A stretch of DNA of 20,440 bases from JBOFEH01 sp051650265. Lineage in GTDB: Bacteria; Bacillota; Clostridia; Lachnospirales; Cellulosilyticaceae. This document shows positions 14,203 to 20,440 of the stretch, piece after piece. Where the stretch lies: assembly GCA_051650265.1 (NCBI GenBank), contig JBOFIR010000114.1, positions 1 to 20,440 on the forward strand, in the 5' to 3' direction. The notes below the pieces were generated by a model. It saw only the letters and a program-made list of their open reading frames with translations, was not told the DNA's origin and searched no databases. The translations under genes and the position numbers were made by a program. Position 1 is the first letter of the stretch. Each line of letters opens with the position of its first letter.

Positions 14203-15135
14203 ATGACCAAATACACTGAGTATGAAAAAATCAAACAAAATCTACAGCAACAAGGTGTTGTAGTTGGAAACTATCAAGAAATTAGCTATGGACTACAGTT
14301 TGACATCACTTATGAGCAGCTCACAAGTAAAGTGAGAATCTATGAAAGTAAGAAAAAAGGCGTATCGGTTGACTTGTCACAAGTGAAACATCAGGAATTA
14401 AAAAGCTTTTTTAATAATATAAATGATAGTGGGACAGGAACTCAAACCCAAGAAGTAAAGGCAACTTCGATTAAGCGCATTGCACCAACAGGATTGAAGA
14501 GTGACCAATTTGATAATGCACTTATTGGTGTGGACGAGTCAGGTAAAGGGGATTATTTCGGTCCATTAGTCATTGCAGGTGTCTATGCTGATCGTGAGAT
14601 GAAGATGAAACTTATGGCAATCGGTGTTGCGGATAGTAAGACCCTATCTGATACACAAATTCAAAAGATGGCAATACGCATTAGAGAGATTTGTCCATAT
14701 GAAATCATATCTATTGGCAATGTGAAATATAATGAACTTTATGATAAAATTAAGAATCTTAACCGTTTACTTGCGTGGGGACATGCACGTATTATTGAAA
14801 ACCTTGTAGGACAAACTGGGTGTTCTTTGGCACTTTCAGACCAATTTGGAGATGAGAGCTTGATCAAAAGGGCGCTTATGGAAAGAGGAGGTCAGATCAT
14901 ACTTGAGCAAAAACCGAAGGCAGAGCAAAATGTCGTGGTTGCAGCAGCAAGTATTTTAGCACGAGATATGTTCGTGACGAAGATGCAAGAACTCGAAATA
15001 AAATATGGTCAAAAGTTTCCAAAGGGAGCAAGTAACCAAGTCGTTAAAGCTGCAAAGGCTTATGCAGGTCAATATGGGAAACAACGCCTTAATGAAGTGA
15101 GTAAACTTCATTTCAAAACCACACAAACAGTTTAA
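14203..15135 (+). CDS. rnhC: Ribonuclease HIII
   Basis: RNase HIII cuts RNA in RNA-DNA hybrids, removing R-loops and primers, and is typical of Firmicutes. The product has 310 residues. The N-terminal ~90 residues form the TBP-like substrate-binding domain that distinguishes HIII from HII. The catalytic domain starts with the signature VDESGKGDYFGPLV, where Asp111 and Glu112 are metal ligands. VADSKTLSD, the third acid Asp213 in ALSDQFGD, and AAASILARDMF follow. The glycine- and lysine-rich GKGDYFGP form is the usual HIII variant. The ATG lies after AGGAAGTGAAGG. An 83-base gap with no terminator leads to the next small gene, so the two are likely co-transcribed. Confidence 0.95.
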   Translation: MTKYTEYEKIKQNLQQQGVVVGNYQEISYGLQFDITYEQLTSKVRIYESKKKGVSVDLSQVKHQELKSFFNNINDSGTGTQTQEVKATSIKRIAPTGLKSDQFDNALIGVDESGKGDYFGPLVIAGVYADREMKMKLMAIGVADSKTLSDTQIQKMAIRIREICPYEIISIGNVKYNELYDKIKNLNRLLAWGHARIIENLVGQTGCSLALSDQFGDESLIKRALMERGGQIILEQKPKAEQNVVVAAASILARDMFVTKMQELEIKYGQKFPKGASNQVVKAAKAYAGQYGKQRLNEVSKLHFKTTQTV

Positions 15136-15218
15136 ATTTACCTATATACGTAGGGGAAAGGCCTAGTATATAATGGAGTTGAAACAAAGAACCCGCACAA
15201 AAGGTAGGGGGTGCCAAC

Positions 15219-15482
15219 ATGCGGAAGAAAATCACACAAAATAGTAAAGAGCGAATCTGTTACTGTTGTGGAAAGCCTATTCAGAAGCTACAAGAGCCAG
15301 ACAAATATGCTGATTATTTAACGATTTCAAAAACATGGGGGTACTTTTCAAATAAGGATTTGACAACGCACACCTTTACTATATGTGAAACGTGTTATGA
15401 TCATTGGGTAGAGCGTTTTTGTATTCCGATTAAAGAAAAGCAAGTTGAAGAGTTATTTGGTTTTGAAGATGGAGATGAATAG
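15219..15482 (+). CDS. Small zinc-ribbon-like protein of unknown function
   Basis: The 87-residue product has two cysteine pairs: Cys14/Cys17 (with Cys16 between, in CYCCGKP) and Cys56/Cys59 (CETC). The ~40-residue spacing is typical of a treble-clef or zinc-ribbon fold, so one zinc ion is likely. A further cysteine is at 68. The tail is acidic (FEDGDE). I do not recognise the family and propose no target. The start is supported by GGTAGGGGG eight bases upstream. A TATAAT at 15169-15174 lacks a recognisable -35 box, so it may have its own weak promoter besides rnhC read-through. A terminator follows immediately. Confidence 0.85.
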   Translation: MRKKITQNSKERICYCCGKPIQKLQEPDKYADYLTISKTWGYFSNKDLTTHTFTICETCYDHWVERFCIPIKEKQVEELFGFEDGDE

Positions 15483-15491
15483 ATAGAAGAG

Positions 15492-15526
15492 CCTAGGACA
15501 AGAGTATTGTTCTAGGATTTTTTTTT
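15492..15526 (+). terminator. Intrinsic terminator after the zinc-ribbon gene
   Basis: CCTAGGACA (15492-15500) pairs with TGTTCTAGG (15508-15516) with one G-U pair and a seven-base loop; nine T follow at 15518-15526. Confidence 0.88.
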
Positions 15527-15561
15527 GGTTTACAAAACACCTATAAAAAAGAGGGGATAAG

Positions 15562-15590
15562 TTGTATCAATTGTCATAAAAGGCTATAAT
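15562..15590 (+). promoter_or_regulatory. Predicted sigma-A promoter for the rnz operon
   Basis: TTGTAT at 15562-15567 and TATAAT at 15585-15590 with a 17-base spacer, the same arrangement as before glmM. Expected transcription start is near 15597, about 22 bases before the ATG. Confidence 0.6.
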
Positions 15591-15618
15591 ATAAATAACT
15601 AGAGAAAGGAAGTAGAAC

Positions 15619-16530
15619 ATGTTAGATATTTGTTTATTAGGAACAGGTGGTATGTTGCCGTTACCAGAACGTTACTTAACAGCGATGTTGGCAAGATACA
15701 ATGGAAGAAAGTTATTAATTGACTGTGGCGAAGGCACACAAGTTAGTATGAAAATATTAGGTTGGGGTTATAAGACACTCGATGTGATTTGTTTTACACA
15801 TTATCATGGAGATCACGTAACAGGTCTACCAGGCTTATTACTCACGTTAGGTAATGCAGGAAGAGCGGAACCGCTTACACTTATTGGTCCGCCAGGACTA
15901 AAAAAAGTAGTAGAAGGATTAACGATTGTATGCCGTGATATTGCATTTCCACTAGAACTGATTGAACTAAGTTATGAGGAACAAACAGTACAAGTAGGTG
16001 AATTCCATATTAGTGTGCTACCAGTGCCACATAAGGTGCCATGCTTTGCTTATGCAATAGAAAATAAAAGACAGCCTAAGTTTTTACCAGAAAAGGCACT
16101 CAGTAACCAAGTACCTAAACCACTTTGGAAAAAACTTCAGGTAGGGCAGACGATCACAGTAGGTGATCAGCTGTATACACCTGATATGGTGTTGGGTGAA
16201 GGTAGAAAGGGAATCAAAGTATCTTATTGTACAGATTGTAGACCGATTCCAACACTCAAAGACTTTATTAGAGATTCCCATTTATTTATATGTGAAGCAA
16301 TGTATCTTGAAGAGGAGTATTTTGAACAGGTTAGAAAATACAAACATATGCTTGGAAGTGAAGCGGCAAAGCTAGCGAAAGAAGGGGAAGTTAAAGAATT
16401 ATGGCTTACACACTTTAGTCCAGCCACACCAACTTCTCGTATAGACGTGACACCACTTCAAAATGTTTTTGAACAAACTATAGCAGGTGTAGACCGTATG
16501 GTGACAACCATCGGATTTGAAGAAGAATAG
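15619..16530 (+). CDS. rnz: Ribonuclease Z (tRNA 3' endonuclease)
   Basis: RNase Z is a zinc-dependent metallo-beta-lactamase-fold nuclease that trims the 3' trailer of tRNA precursors lacking an encoded CCA. The 303 residues match the short bacterial form. The metal motif FTHYHGDHVTGLPG contains His61, His63, Asp65 and His66. Further ligands are expected at VPHKVP, the aspartate of YCTDCRP, and the histidine of LTHFSPA. The usual GDT around the bridging aspartate reads TDC here, but the aspartate itself is kept. The segment KYKHMLGSEAAKLA is the usual conserved histidine region. The first tRNA-Ser in this window lacks an encoded CCA and is a plausible substrate. It heads a tight operon; the next gene starts nine bases after its stop. 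Confidence 0.94.
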   Translation: MLDICLLGTGGMLPLPERYLTAMLARYNGRKLLIDCGEGTQVSMKILGWGYKTLDVICFTHYHGDHVTGLPGLLLTLGNAGRAEPLTLIGPPGLKKVVEGLTIVCRDIAFPLELIELSYEEQTVQVGEFHISVLPVPHKVPCFAYAIENKRQPKFLPEKALSNQVPKPLWKKLQVGQTITVGDQLYTPDMVLGEGRKGIKVSYCTDCRPIPTLKDFIRDSHLFICEAMYLEEEYFEQVRKYKHMLGSEAAKLAKEGEVKELWLTHFSPATPTSRIDVTPLQNVFEQTIAGVDRMVTTIGFEEE

Positions 16531-16539
16531 GGTGAGAAG

Positions 16540-17064
16540 ATGAGAAAGGCAGTCATGATTGGGGTTATGGTATTACTTGTAGGAGCATATATCGTCATAC
16601 TACAAAAAAGTCCAGAATCCAAGGTGGAGCAAACACTCACGCCAACAGTGACAGAAACTTTACTTGAAACATTACCTCAGACACCAGAAGAACTTATTGA
16701 GACCCACAACCAACTCATGGCAGAAACTTATAATAGTCAGACGACGGAAGAAGATGTGCAAACATTGGTAAGTACTATGAGAAAGCTCTATAGTAAGGAG
16801 TTCTTAGCACTCAATACTGAGATAGCGCAACAAGAGGCGCTAATACAAGAGCTTGCTGTCAATAGTGTAGGACGTATGTATCTCATAAGTAGTAAACTAG
16901 AATATATCAAATACAATGATAAGGAAGATCAAGCAGAAGCAGTTGTAACCCATCAAACAACTAAGGGGGATCAGAAGAGAGTGTATAGTATGGCACTTGA
17001 AGAGGGTACCTGGAAGATTTTGAGGTGGGAAAACATTACTGCATCTCAAACACCGGAGGAATAG
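16540..17064 (+). CDS. Small membrane-anchored extracytoplasmic protein, unknown function
   Basis: The 174-residue product has one hydrophobic segment at about residues 4-22, then a Thr/Pro/Glu-rich linker (about 28-52). The remaining ~120 residues mix helices and strands. Their last part (KLEYIKYNDKEDQAEAVV, then RVYSMALEEGTWKILRWE) resembles NTF2-like or similar small beta-sheet domains. Lachnospiraceae carry a comparable protein next to tsaD that may correspond to DUF6715; I recall this only tentatively. It starts nine bases after rnz with GGTGAG at 16531-16536, and its TAG ends two bases before the tsaD ATG, so expression is coupled to rnz and tsaD. No enzymatic motif is seen. Confidence 0.8.
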   Translation: MRKAVMIGVMVLLVGAYIVILQKSPESKVEQTLTPTVTETLLETLPQTPEELIETHNQLMAETYNSQTTEEDVQTLVSTMRKLYSKEFLALNTEIAQQEALIQELAVNSVGRMYLISSKLEYIKYNDKEDQAEAVVTHQTTKGDQKRVYSMALEEGTWKILRWENITASQTPEE

Positions 17065-17066
17065 TG

Positions 17067-18101
17067 ATGAAAGGAATAAAAATATTAGCAATAGAGACAT
17101 CTTGTGATGAGACGGCAGCAGCTGTCATCCAAGATGGGAGAGAGGTACTCTCAAATGTCGTATCTACTCAAATTGAGCTCCATACACAGTATGGTGGAGT
17201 TGTACCAGAGATTGCATCACGTATGCATATTGAGCAAGTAAATCAAGTGATTCGAGAAGCACTCGATCAAGCAAAGACAAATCTTGATGAGATTGATGCA
17301 ATAGGAGTGACATATGGACCTGGACTAGTTGGAGCCCTTTTAGTAGGCGTTGTAGCAGCAAAAGGATTAGCATTTGCAAAGAATAAACCACTTGTGCCAG
17401 TACATCATATAGAAGGGCATATTGCAGCAAACTATATTACCCACCCAGAGCTTGAACCACCATTTTTATGTCTAGTAGTCTCAGGTGGACATACTCATCT
17501 TGTTCACGTAAAGGATTATCATGAATATGAGATTATGGGTAAGACGAGAGATGATGCCGCAGGAGAAGCTTATGATAAGGTAGCTAGATCAATTGGGTTA
17601 GGTTATCCAGGTGGCCCAAAGATTGACAAATTAAGTCTAGAAGGAAATCCTAATGCTATAGTATTTCCTAAAGCAATGATGGATTCAACTTATGACTTTA
17701 GTTTTAGTGGAGTTAAGTCTGCGGTGCTCAACTATGTAAATAGCTGTAAGATGAAAAATGAAGAGATTCCTATGGCAGATGTAGCGGCATCTTTCCAAAA
17801 GAGTGTGGTAGATGTACTTGTAAGTAAGACAATAAGTCTTGCAAAAGAAAAGAAAATCAAAAAGATAACATTAGCGGGTGGGGTAGCAGCAAATCAAGGG
17901 CTACGCAAAGAAATGGAAGCAGTATGTAAGAAATATGATATGAAATTGTACTATCCAAAACTTAATTTGTGTACAGATAATGCGGCTATGATTGGAGCAG
18001 CAGCATTCTATGAGTATCGTGCCGGATATAGAGGGGATATGAAACTTAATGCGGTACCAAATTTACCATTAGGAACAAAATATCAACCGAAGGGGGTATA
18101 G
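17067..18101 (+). CDS. tsaD: tRNA threonylcarbamoyladenosine transferase subunit TsaD
   Basis: TsaD, with TsaB and TsaE, transfers the threonylcarbamoyl group to A37 of tRNAs reading ANN codons. From ATG 17067 the product has 344 residues, the normal size. Signatures in order: AIETSCDETAAAV, GGVVPEIASRMH, GPGLVGALLVG, the iron-binding HIEGH with His114 and His118, VVSGGHTHLV, GKTRDDAAGEAYDKVAR, GYPGGPKID, FSGVKSAV, LAGGVAANQGLR and CTDNAAMIG. All are intact. GGAGGA lies six bases upstream of the start; an in-frame ATG at 17025 inside the previous gene would add unrelated residues and is rejected. The next gene starts one base after its stop. TsaB and TsaE are not in this window. Confidence 0.97.
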   Translation: MKGIKILAIETSCDETAAAVIQDGREVLSNVVSTQIELHTQYGGVVPEIASRMHIEQVNQVIREALDQAKTNLDEIDAIGVTYGPGLVGALLVGVVAAKGLAFAKNKPLVPVHHIEGHIAANYITHPELEPPFLCLVVSGGHTHLVHVKDYHEYEIMGKTRDDAAGEAYDKVARSIGLGYPGGPKIDKLSLEGNPNAIVFPKAMMDSTYDFSFSGVKSAVLNYVNSCKMKNEEIPMADVAASFQKSVVDVLVSKTISLAKEKKIKKITLAGGVAANQGLRKEMEAVCKKYDMKLYYPKLNLCTDNAAMIGAAAFYEYRAGYRGDMKLNAVPNLPLGTKYQPKGV

Positions 18102-18102
18102 G

Positions 18103-19167
18103 ATGACTTACATTCTACGGATCATCTTCTCGGGGATTATAGCGACTATCGTCAGTATGGGAGTGGCTGAATTAGAGTATATGAAACTGATTCAGCCCGT
18201 AGATACTGGAGGTTTTTTGGAAGTACTCTATACAAGTAAGGAGACGATCGCTTTTGCAGTAACATTTGCCATAATCTATCTTACTGTAGCGGGACCACTC
18301 GCAAAGCGTATTGCACTCAAATTAGAACGCACAATTAAGAAATATTCTGTACAAGAAATTTTAATGTATATTATTGGATTAGCTATTGGATTGGGTGTAG
18401 CTACTCTTATTGGAAGTGGATTTGTATATACCCGATCAAATAGTACAGATGTCATGATCAAAGCGTTTCTCTATTTGGGCTTAGGGTATTCGGGTATTTA
18501 TATTGTGCATATCAAAAAAGAAGAGATTAAAGGGTGGTTCACCAAAAATGGTGCACTCGTAGTAGGCGCAACACCAAAAATTTTAGATACAAGCGTTATT
18601 ATCGACGGAAGAATATTAGATATCCTAAAAACAAACTTTATTGAAGGAAAAGTAGTGATCCCGAGTTTTGTATTAGACGAACTTAGACATATTGCAGACT
18701 CATCAGATAAGTTAAAACGTGCAAGAGGTCGTAGAGGACTAGATATTTTAGCAGAAATTCAAAAAATCAAGGAAATTCCAGTAGAGATTGTGGACAAGAA
18801 CTATCCTCATATTGAAGAAGTGGATATTAAACTCATCAAATTAGCTGAAGAGCTACATGGTGCAGTGGTAACGAATGATTTTAATCTAAATAAAGTAGCC
18901 AGTCTGCAGCAGGTTGTCGTGCTTAATATTAATGATCTTGCAAATGCCATCAAACCAGTGGTACTTCCTAATGAGGAAATGACTGTGATTATTGTAAAAG
19001 AAGGAAAAGAGCAAGAGCAAGGCGTTGCCTATCTTAATGACGGCACAATGATTGTTGTAGAGGGTGGAAGACGTTATGTAGGAGAAACAAAACAGGTATC
19101 AGTAACCACTGTACTTCAAACTTCTGCAGGGCGCATGATTTTTGCAAAAGTAGTTAAACAAGATTAA
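18103..19167 (+). CDS. YacL-type membrane PIN-TRAM domain protein
   Basis: The 354-residue protein matches the YacL family: four hydrophobic segments (about 4-22, 48-66, 85-108 and 118-136), a PIN nuclease-like domain (about 158-280) and a C-terminal TRAM RNA-binding domain (about 290-352). PIN acidic residues are kept, including Asp162 and Asp168 in LDTSVIIDGR, Glu193 in LDEL, Asp241 and Asp259 in TNDFN. The protein could therefore be an active membrane-associated ribonuclease; its substrate is not established. In Bacillus subtilis yacL likewise precedes ispD. AGGGGG lies six bases before the ATG, which is one base after tsaD stops. A hairpin without a T run follows before ispD. Confidence 0.92.
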   Translation: MTYILRIIFSGIIATIVSMGVAELEYMKLIQPVDTGGFLEVLYTSKETIAFAVTFAIIYLTVAGPLAKRIALKLERTIKKYSVQEILMYIIGLAIGLGVATLIGSGFVYTRSNSTDVMIKAFLYLGLGYSGIYIVHIKKEEIKGWFTKNGALVVGATPKILDTSVIIDGRILDILKTNFIEGKVVIPSFVLDELRHIADSSDKLKRARGRRGLDILAEIQKIKEIPVEIVDKNYPHIEEVDIKLIKLAEELHGAVVTNDFNLNKVASLQQVVVLNINDLANAIKPVVLPNEEMTVIIVKEGKEQEQGVAYLNDGTMIVVEGGRRYVGETKQVSVTTVLQTSAGRMIFAKVVKQD

Positions 19168-19175
19168 ATAAAGAT

Positions 19176-19199
19176 AAATGAGGGCTTGTGCCCTCATTT
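19176..19199 (+). other. Perfect hairpin between the PIN-TRAM gene and ispD
   Basis: AAATGAGGGC (19176-19185) and GCCCTCATTT (19190-19199) form a perfect 10-base stem with a TTGT loop. GTGCTATG follows rather than a T run, so it may be a weak terminator, a transcript stabiliser or a processing site. ispD has no clear promoter of its own in the remaining 24 bases. Confidence 0.6.
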
Positions 19200-19223
19200 G
19201 TGCTATGTATAGGAGAATGATAT

Positions 19224-19907
19224 ATGAAAACAGGTGTGATTATTGTAGCAGGAGGTAAAGGAACCCGTATAGGTGGCCAGACCAAAAAGCAGTACCTTAC
19301 ACTAGGAGGAAAAGAAATTTTAGCACATACCATAGAAGCGTTTGAACATGCTCAAGTAATTGATGAAATGATAGTTGTAGTAGGTGCAGAGGATTTAAAC
19401 TATGTAAAAGAGGATATTGTAGAAAAATACGGTTATACAAAAGTGACAGCTATTGTAGCTGGTGGAAAAGAGAGAAAAGATTCTGTTTGGAACGGTATAT
19501 GTGAATTAGAGGAACGTGTGGACTATATTATGGTTCATGATGGTGCGAGACCCTTTATTAAAGAAGAGCAAATTAATGCATGTTTGGAATCTGCAATGAA
19601 AGAAGGCGCGGCTTTGATTGCTGTACCTGTGAAAGATACAATTAAACAAGTGGGTCCCCAAGGTTTAGTGGTTGGTACACCGGAGCGAAGTACGTTATGG
19701 GCTGTACAAACGCCACAGACATTTGAAAGAAAGTTACTGACCAAGGCACATTTGCACGGACAGAGGGAAAACCTAGAGGCAACAGATGATGGAATGCTGG
19801 TAGAAGCCATAGGACATGGTGTATGGGTGGTTGAAGGGGATTATACAAATATTAAAATTACAACACCAGAAGATTTAGTAATAGGAGATATATTTATTAG
19901 AAAATAA
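19224..19907 (+). CDS. ispD: 2-C-methyl-D-erythritol 4-phosphate cytidylyltransferase
   Basis: IspD couples CTP to methylerythritol phosphate in the non-mevalonate isoprenoid pathway. The 227-residue length is typical. The nucleotide-binding start VAGGKGTRIGGQTKKQY is complete, followed by GGKERKDSVWNGI, the DGARPF metal and CTP motif, VPVKDTIK, the WAVQTPQTF segment, ATDDGMLVE and GDYTNIKITTPEDL. Nothing is missing. AGGAG at 19211-19215 sits eight bases before the ATG. It is the last protein gene of the run that starts at rnz. The pathway partner ispF, often next to or fused with ispD, is absent here, and the tRNA/rRNA operon follows. No terminator is visible after it. Confidence 0.96.
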   Translation: MKTGVIIVAGGKGTRIGGQTKKQYLTLGGKEILAHTIEAFEHAQVIDEMIVVVGAEDLNYVKEDIVEKYGYTKVTAIVAGGKERKDSVWNGICELEERVDYIMVHDGARPFIKEEQINACLESAMKEGAALIAVPVKDTIKQVGPQGLVVGTPERSTLWAVQTPQTFERKLLTKAHLHGQRENLEATDDGMLVEAIGHGVWVVEGDYTNIKITTPEDLVIGDIFIRK

Positions 19908-19937
19908 AGAAAATGTTGATTCACATAAAAAGGTTAT

Positions 19938-19956
19938 AAAAAGTGTTGACGACATG
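19938..19956 (+). repeat. Direct repeat copy 1 containing the P1 -35 box
   Basis: This 19-base segment recurs at 20021-20039 with 18 of 19 bases identical, 83 bases downstream. Each copy is an A-run, GTG and a TTGAC(G/A) -35 box with ACATG. Confidence 0.85.
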
Positions 19957-19974
19957 TAGTACCTATGTTATATT
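19946..19974 (+). promoter_or_regulatory. Promoter P1 of the tRNA-Ser/rRNA operon
   Basis: TTGACG at 19946-19951 and TATATT at 19969-19974 with a 17-base spacer. The A-rich sequence just upstream could act as an UP element. Expected start is near 19981. Confidence 0.7.
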
Positions 19975-19981
19975 AATTAAG

Positions 19982-20016
19982 CGCTCGGGTGAACAGCACA
20001 GCGAAACAAACGAGCG
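19982..20016 (+). other. Leader hairpin between P1 and P2
   Basis: CGCTCG (19982-19987) and CGAGCG (20011-20016) are perfect complements, so P1 transcripts would begin with a stem-loop. An A run follows instead of T, so it is not a forward terminator. Confidence 0.4.
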
Positions 20017-20020
20017 ATAA

Positions 20021-20039
20021 AAAAAGTGTTGACAACATG
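20021..20039 (+). repeat. Direct repeat copy 2 containing the P2 -35 box
   Basis: Second copy of the 19-base segment at 19938-19956, with one difference (A instead of G after TTGAC). This copy makes the -35 box a perfect TTGACA. Confidence 0.85.
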
Positions 20040-20057
20040 GATTGGTTTTGATAAACT
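20029..20057 (+). promoter_or_regulatory. Promoter P2 of the tRNA-Ser/rRNA operon
   Basis: TTGACA at 20029-20034 and TAAACT at 20052-20057 with a 17-base spacer. Expected start is near 20064, about 15 bases before the first tRNA. The -10 box is weaker than that of P1. Confidence 0.6.
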
Positions 20058-20078
20058 AATCAAGTGTGAAACGCATTT

Positions 20079-20164
20079 GGAGAGGTGTCCGAGCGGTTTA
20101 AGGAGCTGGTCTTGAAAACCAGTGACTCCGAAAGGGGCCGTGGGTTCGAATCCCACCTTCTCCG
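20079..20164 (+). tRNA. tRNA-Ser (anticodon UGA)
   Basis: The acceptor arms GGAGAGG (20079-20085) and CTTCTCC (20157-20163) pair with one G-U. The anticodon stem CTGGT/ACCAG encloses the loop CTTGAAA, with anticodon TGA at 20113-20115, reading UCA. A long variable arm typical of class II tRNAs precedes the T arm GTGGG-TTCGAAT-CCCAC. The discriminator is G20164. TTT follows, so CCA is not encoded and must be added after 3' trimming. Confidence 0.96.
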
Positions 20165-20189
20165 TTTGATTAATGTGTGGGACCACTAA

Positions 20190-20281
20190 GGAGAAGTACC
20201 CAAGTGGTTGAAGGGGCTCCCCTGGAAAGGGAGTAGGTCGTTAATAGCGGCGCGAGGGTTCAAATCCCTCCTTCTCCGCCA
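20190..20281 (+). tRNA. tRNA-Ser (anticodon GGA), CCA encoded
   Basis: The acceptor arms GGAGAAG (20190-20196) and CTTCTCC (20271-20277) pair fully. The anticodon stem CTCCC/GGGAG encloses the loop CTGGAAA, with anticodon GGA at 20224-20226, reading UCC and UCU. The long variable arm and the T arm GAGGG-TTCAAAT-CCCTC fit a serine tRNA. Discriminator G20278 is followed by an encoded CCA at 20279-20281, unlike the first tRNA. Confidence 0.96.
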
Positions 20282-20418
20282 TTCGATTAATCATCACATA
20301 CAATGAACATTGAAAATAAAATAGTAACCATAAAACCAGTTGATTCTTGAGAAGAACACAGTTCTTCACAAGTCAGTACTTACTATAAGAGTACAAAACA
20401 TGTCAGATGACAAACTTT
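20282..20418 (+). other. rRNA operon leader between tRNA-Ser and 16S
   Basis: This stretch has no gene. It includes GAACATTGAAAATA (20303-20316), reminiscent of clostridial rRNA leader or antitermination sequence. A 12-base stem with one mismatch (20346-20357 with 20361-20372, loop ACA) and a 5-base stem (20376-20380 with 20390-20394) follow. These are likely involved in leader folding or 16S processing, which is inference. Confidence 0.5.
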
Positions 20419-20440
20419 TAATTTGAGAGTTTGATCCTGG
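20419..20440 (+). rRNA. 16S ribosomal RNA, 5' end (partial)
   Basis: AGAGTTTGATCCTGG at 20426-20440 is the universal 5' region of bacterial 16S rRNA, corresponding to Escherichia coli position 8 onward, which puts the mature 5' end near 20419. The gene continues beyond the window. Confidence 0.95.

Noticed and set aside
19977..20186. 69-codon minus-strand reading frame
   Set aside because: It is the antisense of the first tRNA-Ser and leader, a well-known source of spurious proteins; the peptide is simply the tRNA read backwards.
1..20440. CRISPR array, insertion sequence, prophage, toxin-antitoxin or biosynthetic cluster
   Set aside because: No spaced short repeats, transposase, integrase, phage structural gene, toxin-antitoxin pair or large synthase is present; gene content is core metabolism and RNA biology.

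Overview
The window is an AT-rich chromosomal segment of a low-GC Gram-positive bacterium. Gene content and order point to the Clostridia, probably the Lachnospirales (a Cellulosilyticum-like relative is a guess): coaX-dusB-greA-lysS, a cdaA-cdaR-glmM neighbourhood, rnhC, rnz, tsaD and a yacL-ispD pair. Every convincing gene is on the + strand, running towards a ribosomal RNA operon whose 16S gene begins in the last ~22 bases. This fits a highly expressed, leading-strand core region.

Layout. (1) 1-3083: the tail of an unidentified gene, then coaX (pantothenate kinase III), dusB (tRNA dihydrouridine synthase) and an unrecognised Rossmann-like protein. A terminator-like hairpin lies between a predicted promoter and coaX. 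(2) 3066-5220: a near-consensus promoter embedded in the end of the preceding gene drives greA and lysS, closed by a strong terminator. (3) 5413-8104: an operon of a membrane-anchored putative glycoside hydrolase and two integral membrane proteins. (4) 8129-10469: cdaA-cdaR, which make and regulate c-di-AMP. (5) 10498-12716: an MgtC-family membrane protein followed by glmM. MgtC separates glmM from cdaA-cdaR, which are adjacent in many Firmicutes. (6) 12825-13912: a membrane-anchored protein resembling alpha/alpha-barrel glycosidases, in its own unit. (7) 13913-14202: a mostly non-coding stretch with two inverted repeats. (8) 14203-15526: rnhC and a small zinc-ribbon-like protein. (9) 15562-19907: rnz, a small anchored protein, tsaD, a YacL-type PIN-TRAM protein and ispD. 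(10) 19938-20440: duplicated tandem promoters, two serine tRNAs (UGA and GGA), an rRNA leader and the 16S start.

Most genes are housekeeping: CoA synthesis, tRNA modification and charging, transcript-cleavage rescue, c-di-AMP and peptidoglycan precursor supply, RNA processing and isoprenoids. I see no mobile element, CRISPR array, phage gene or defence system, and no clear novel system. The most useful oddities are these: CoaX lacks the conserved monovalent-cation aspartate; the mgtC start looks as if one G has been lost; the coaX leader contains a terminator-like hairpin; the rRNA promoter is duplicated with 18 of 19 bases identical; and a poorly characterised membrane/glycosidase-like operon sits just upstream of cdaA.
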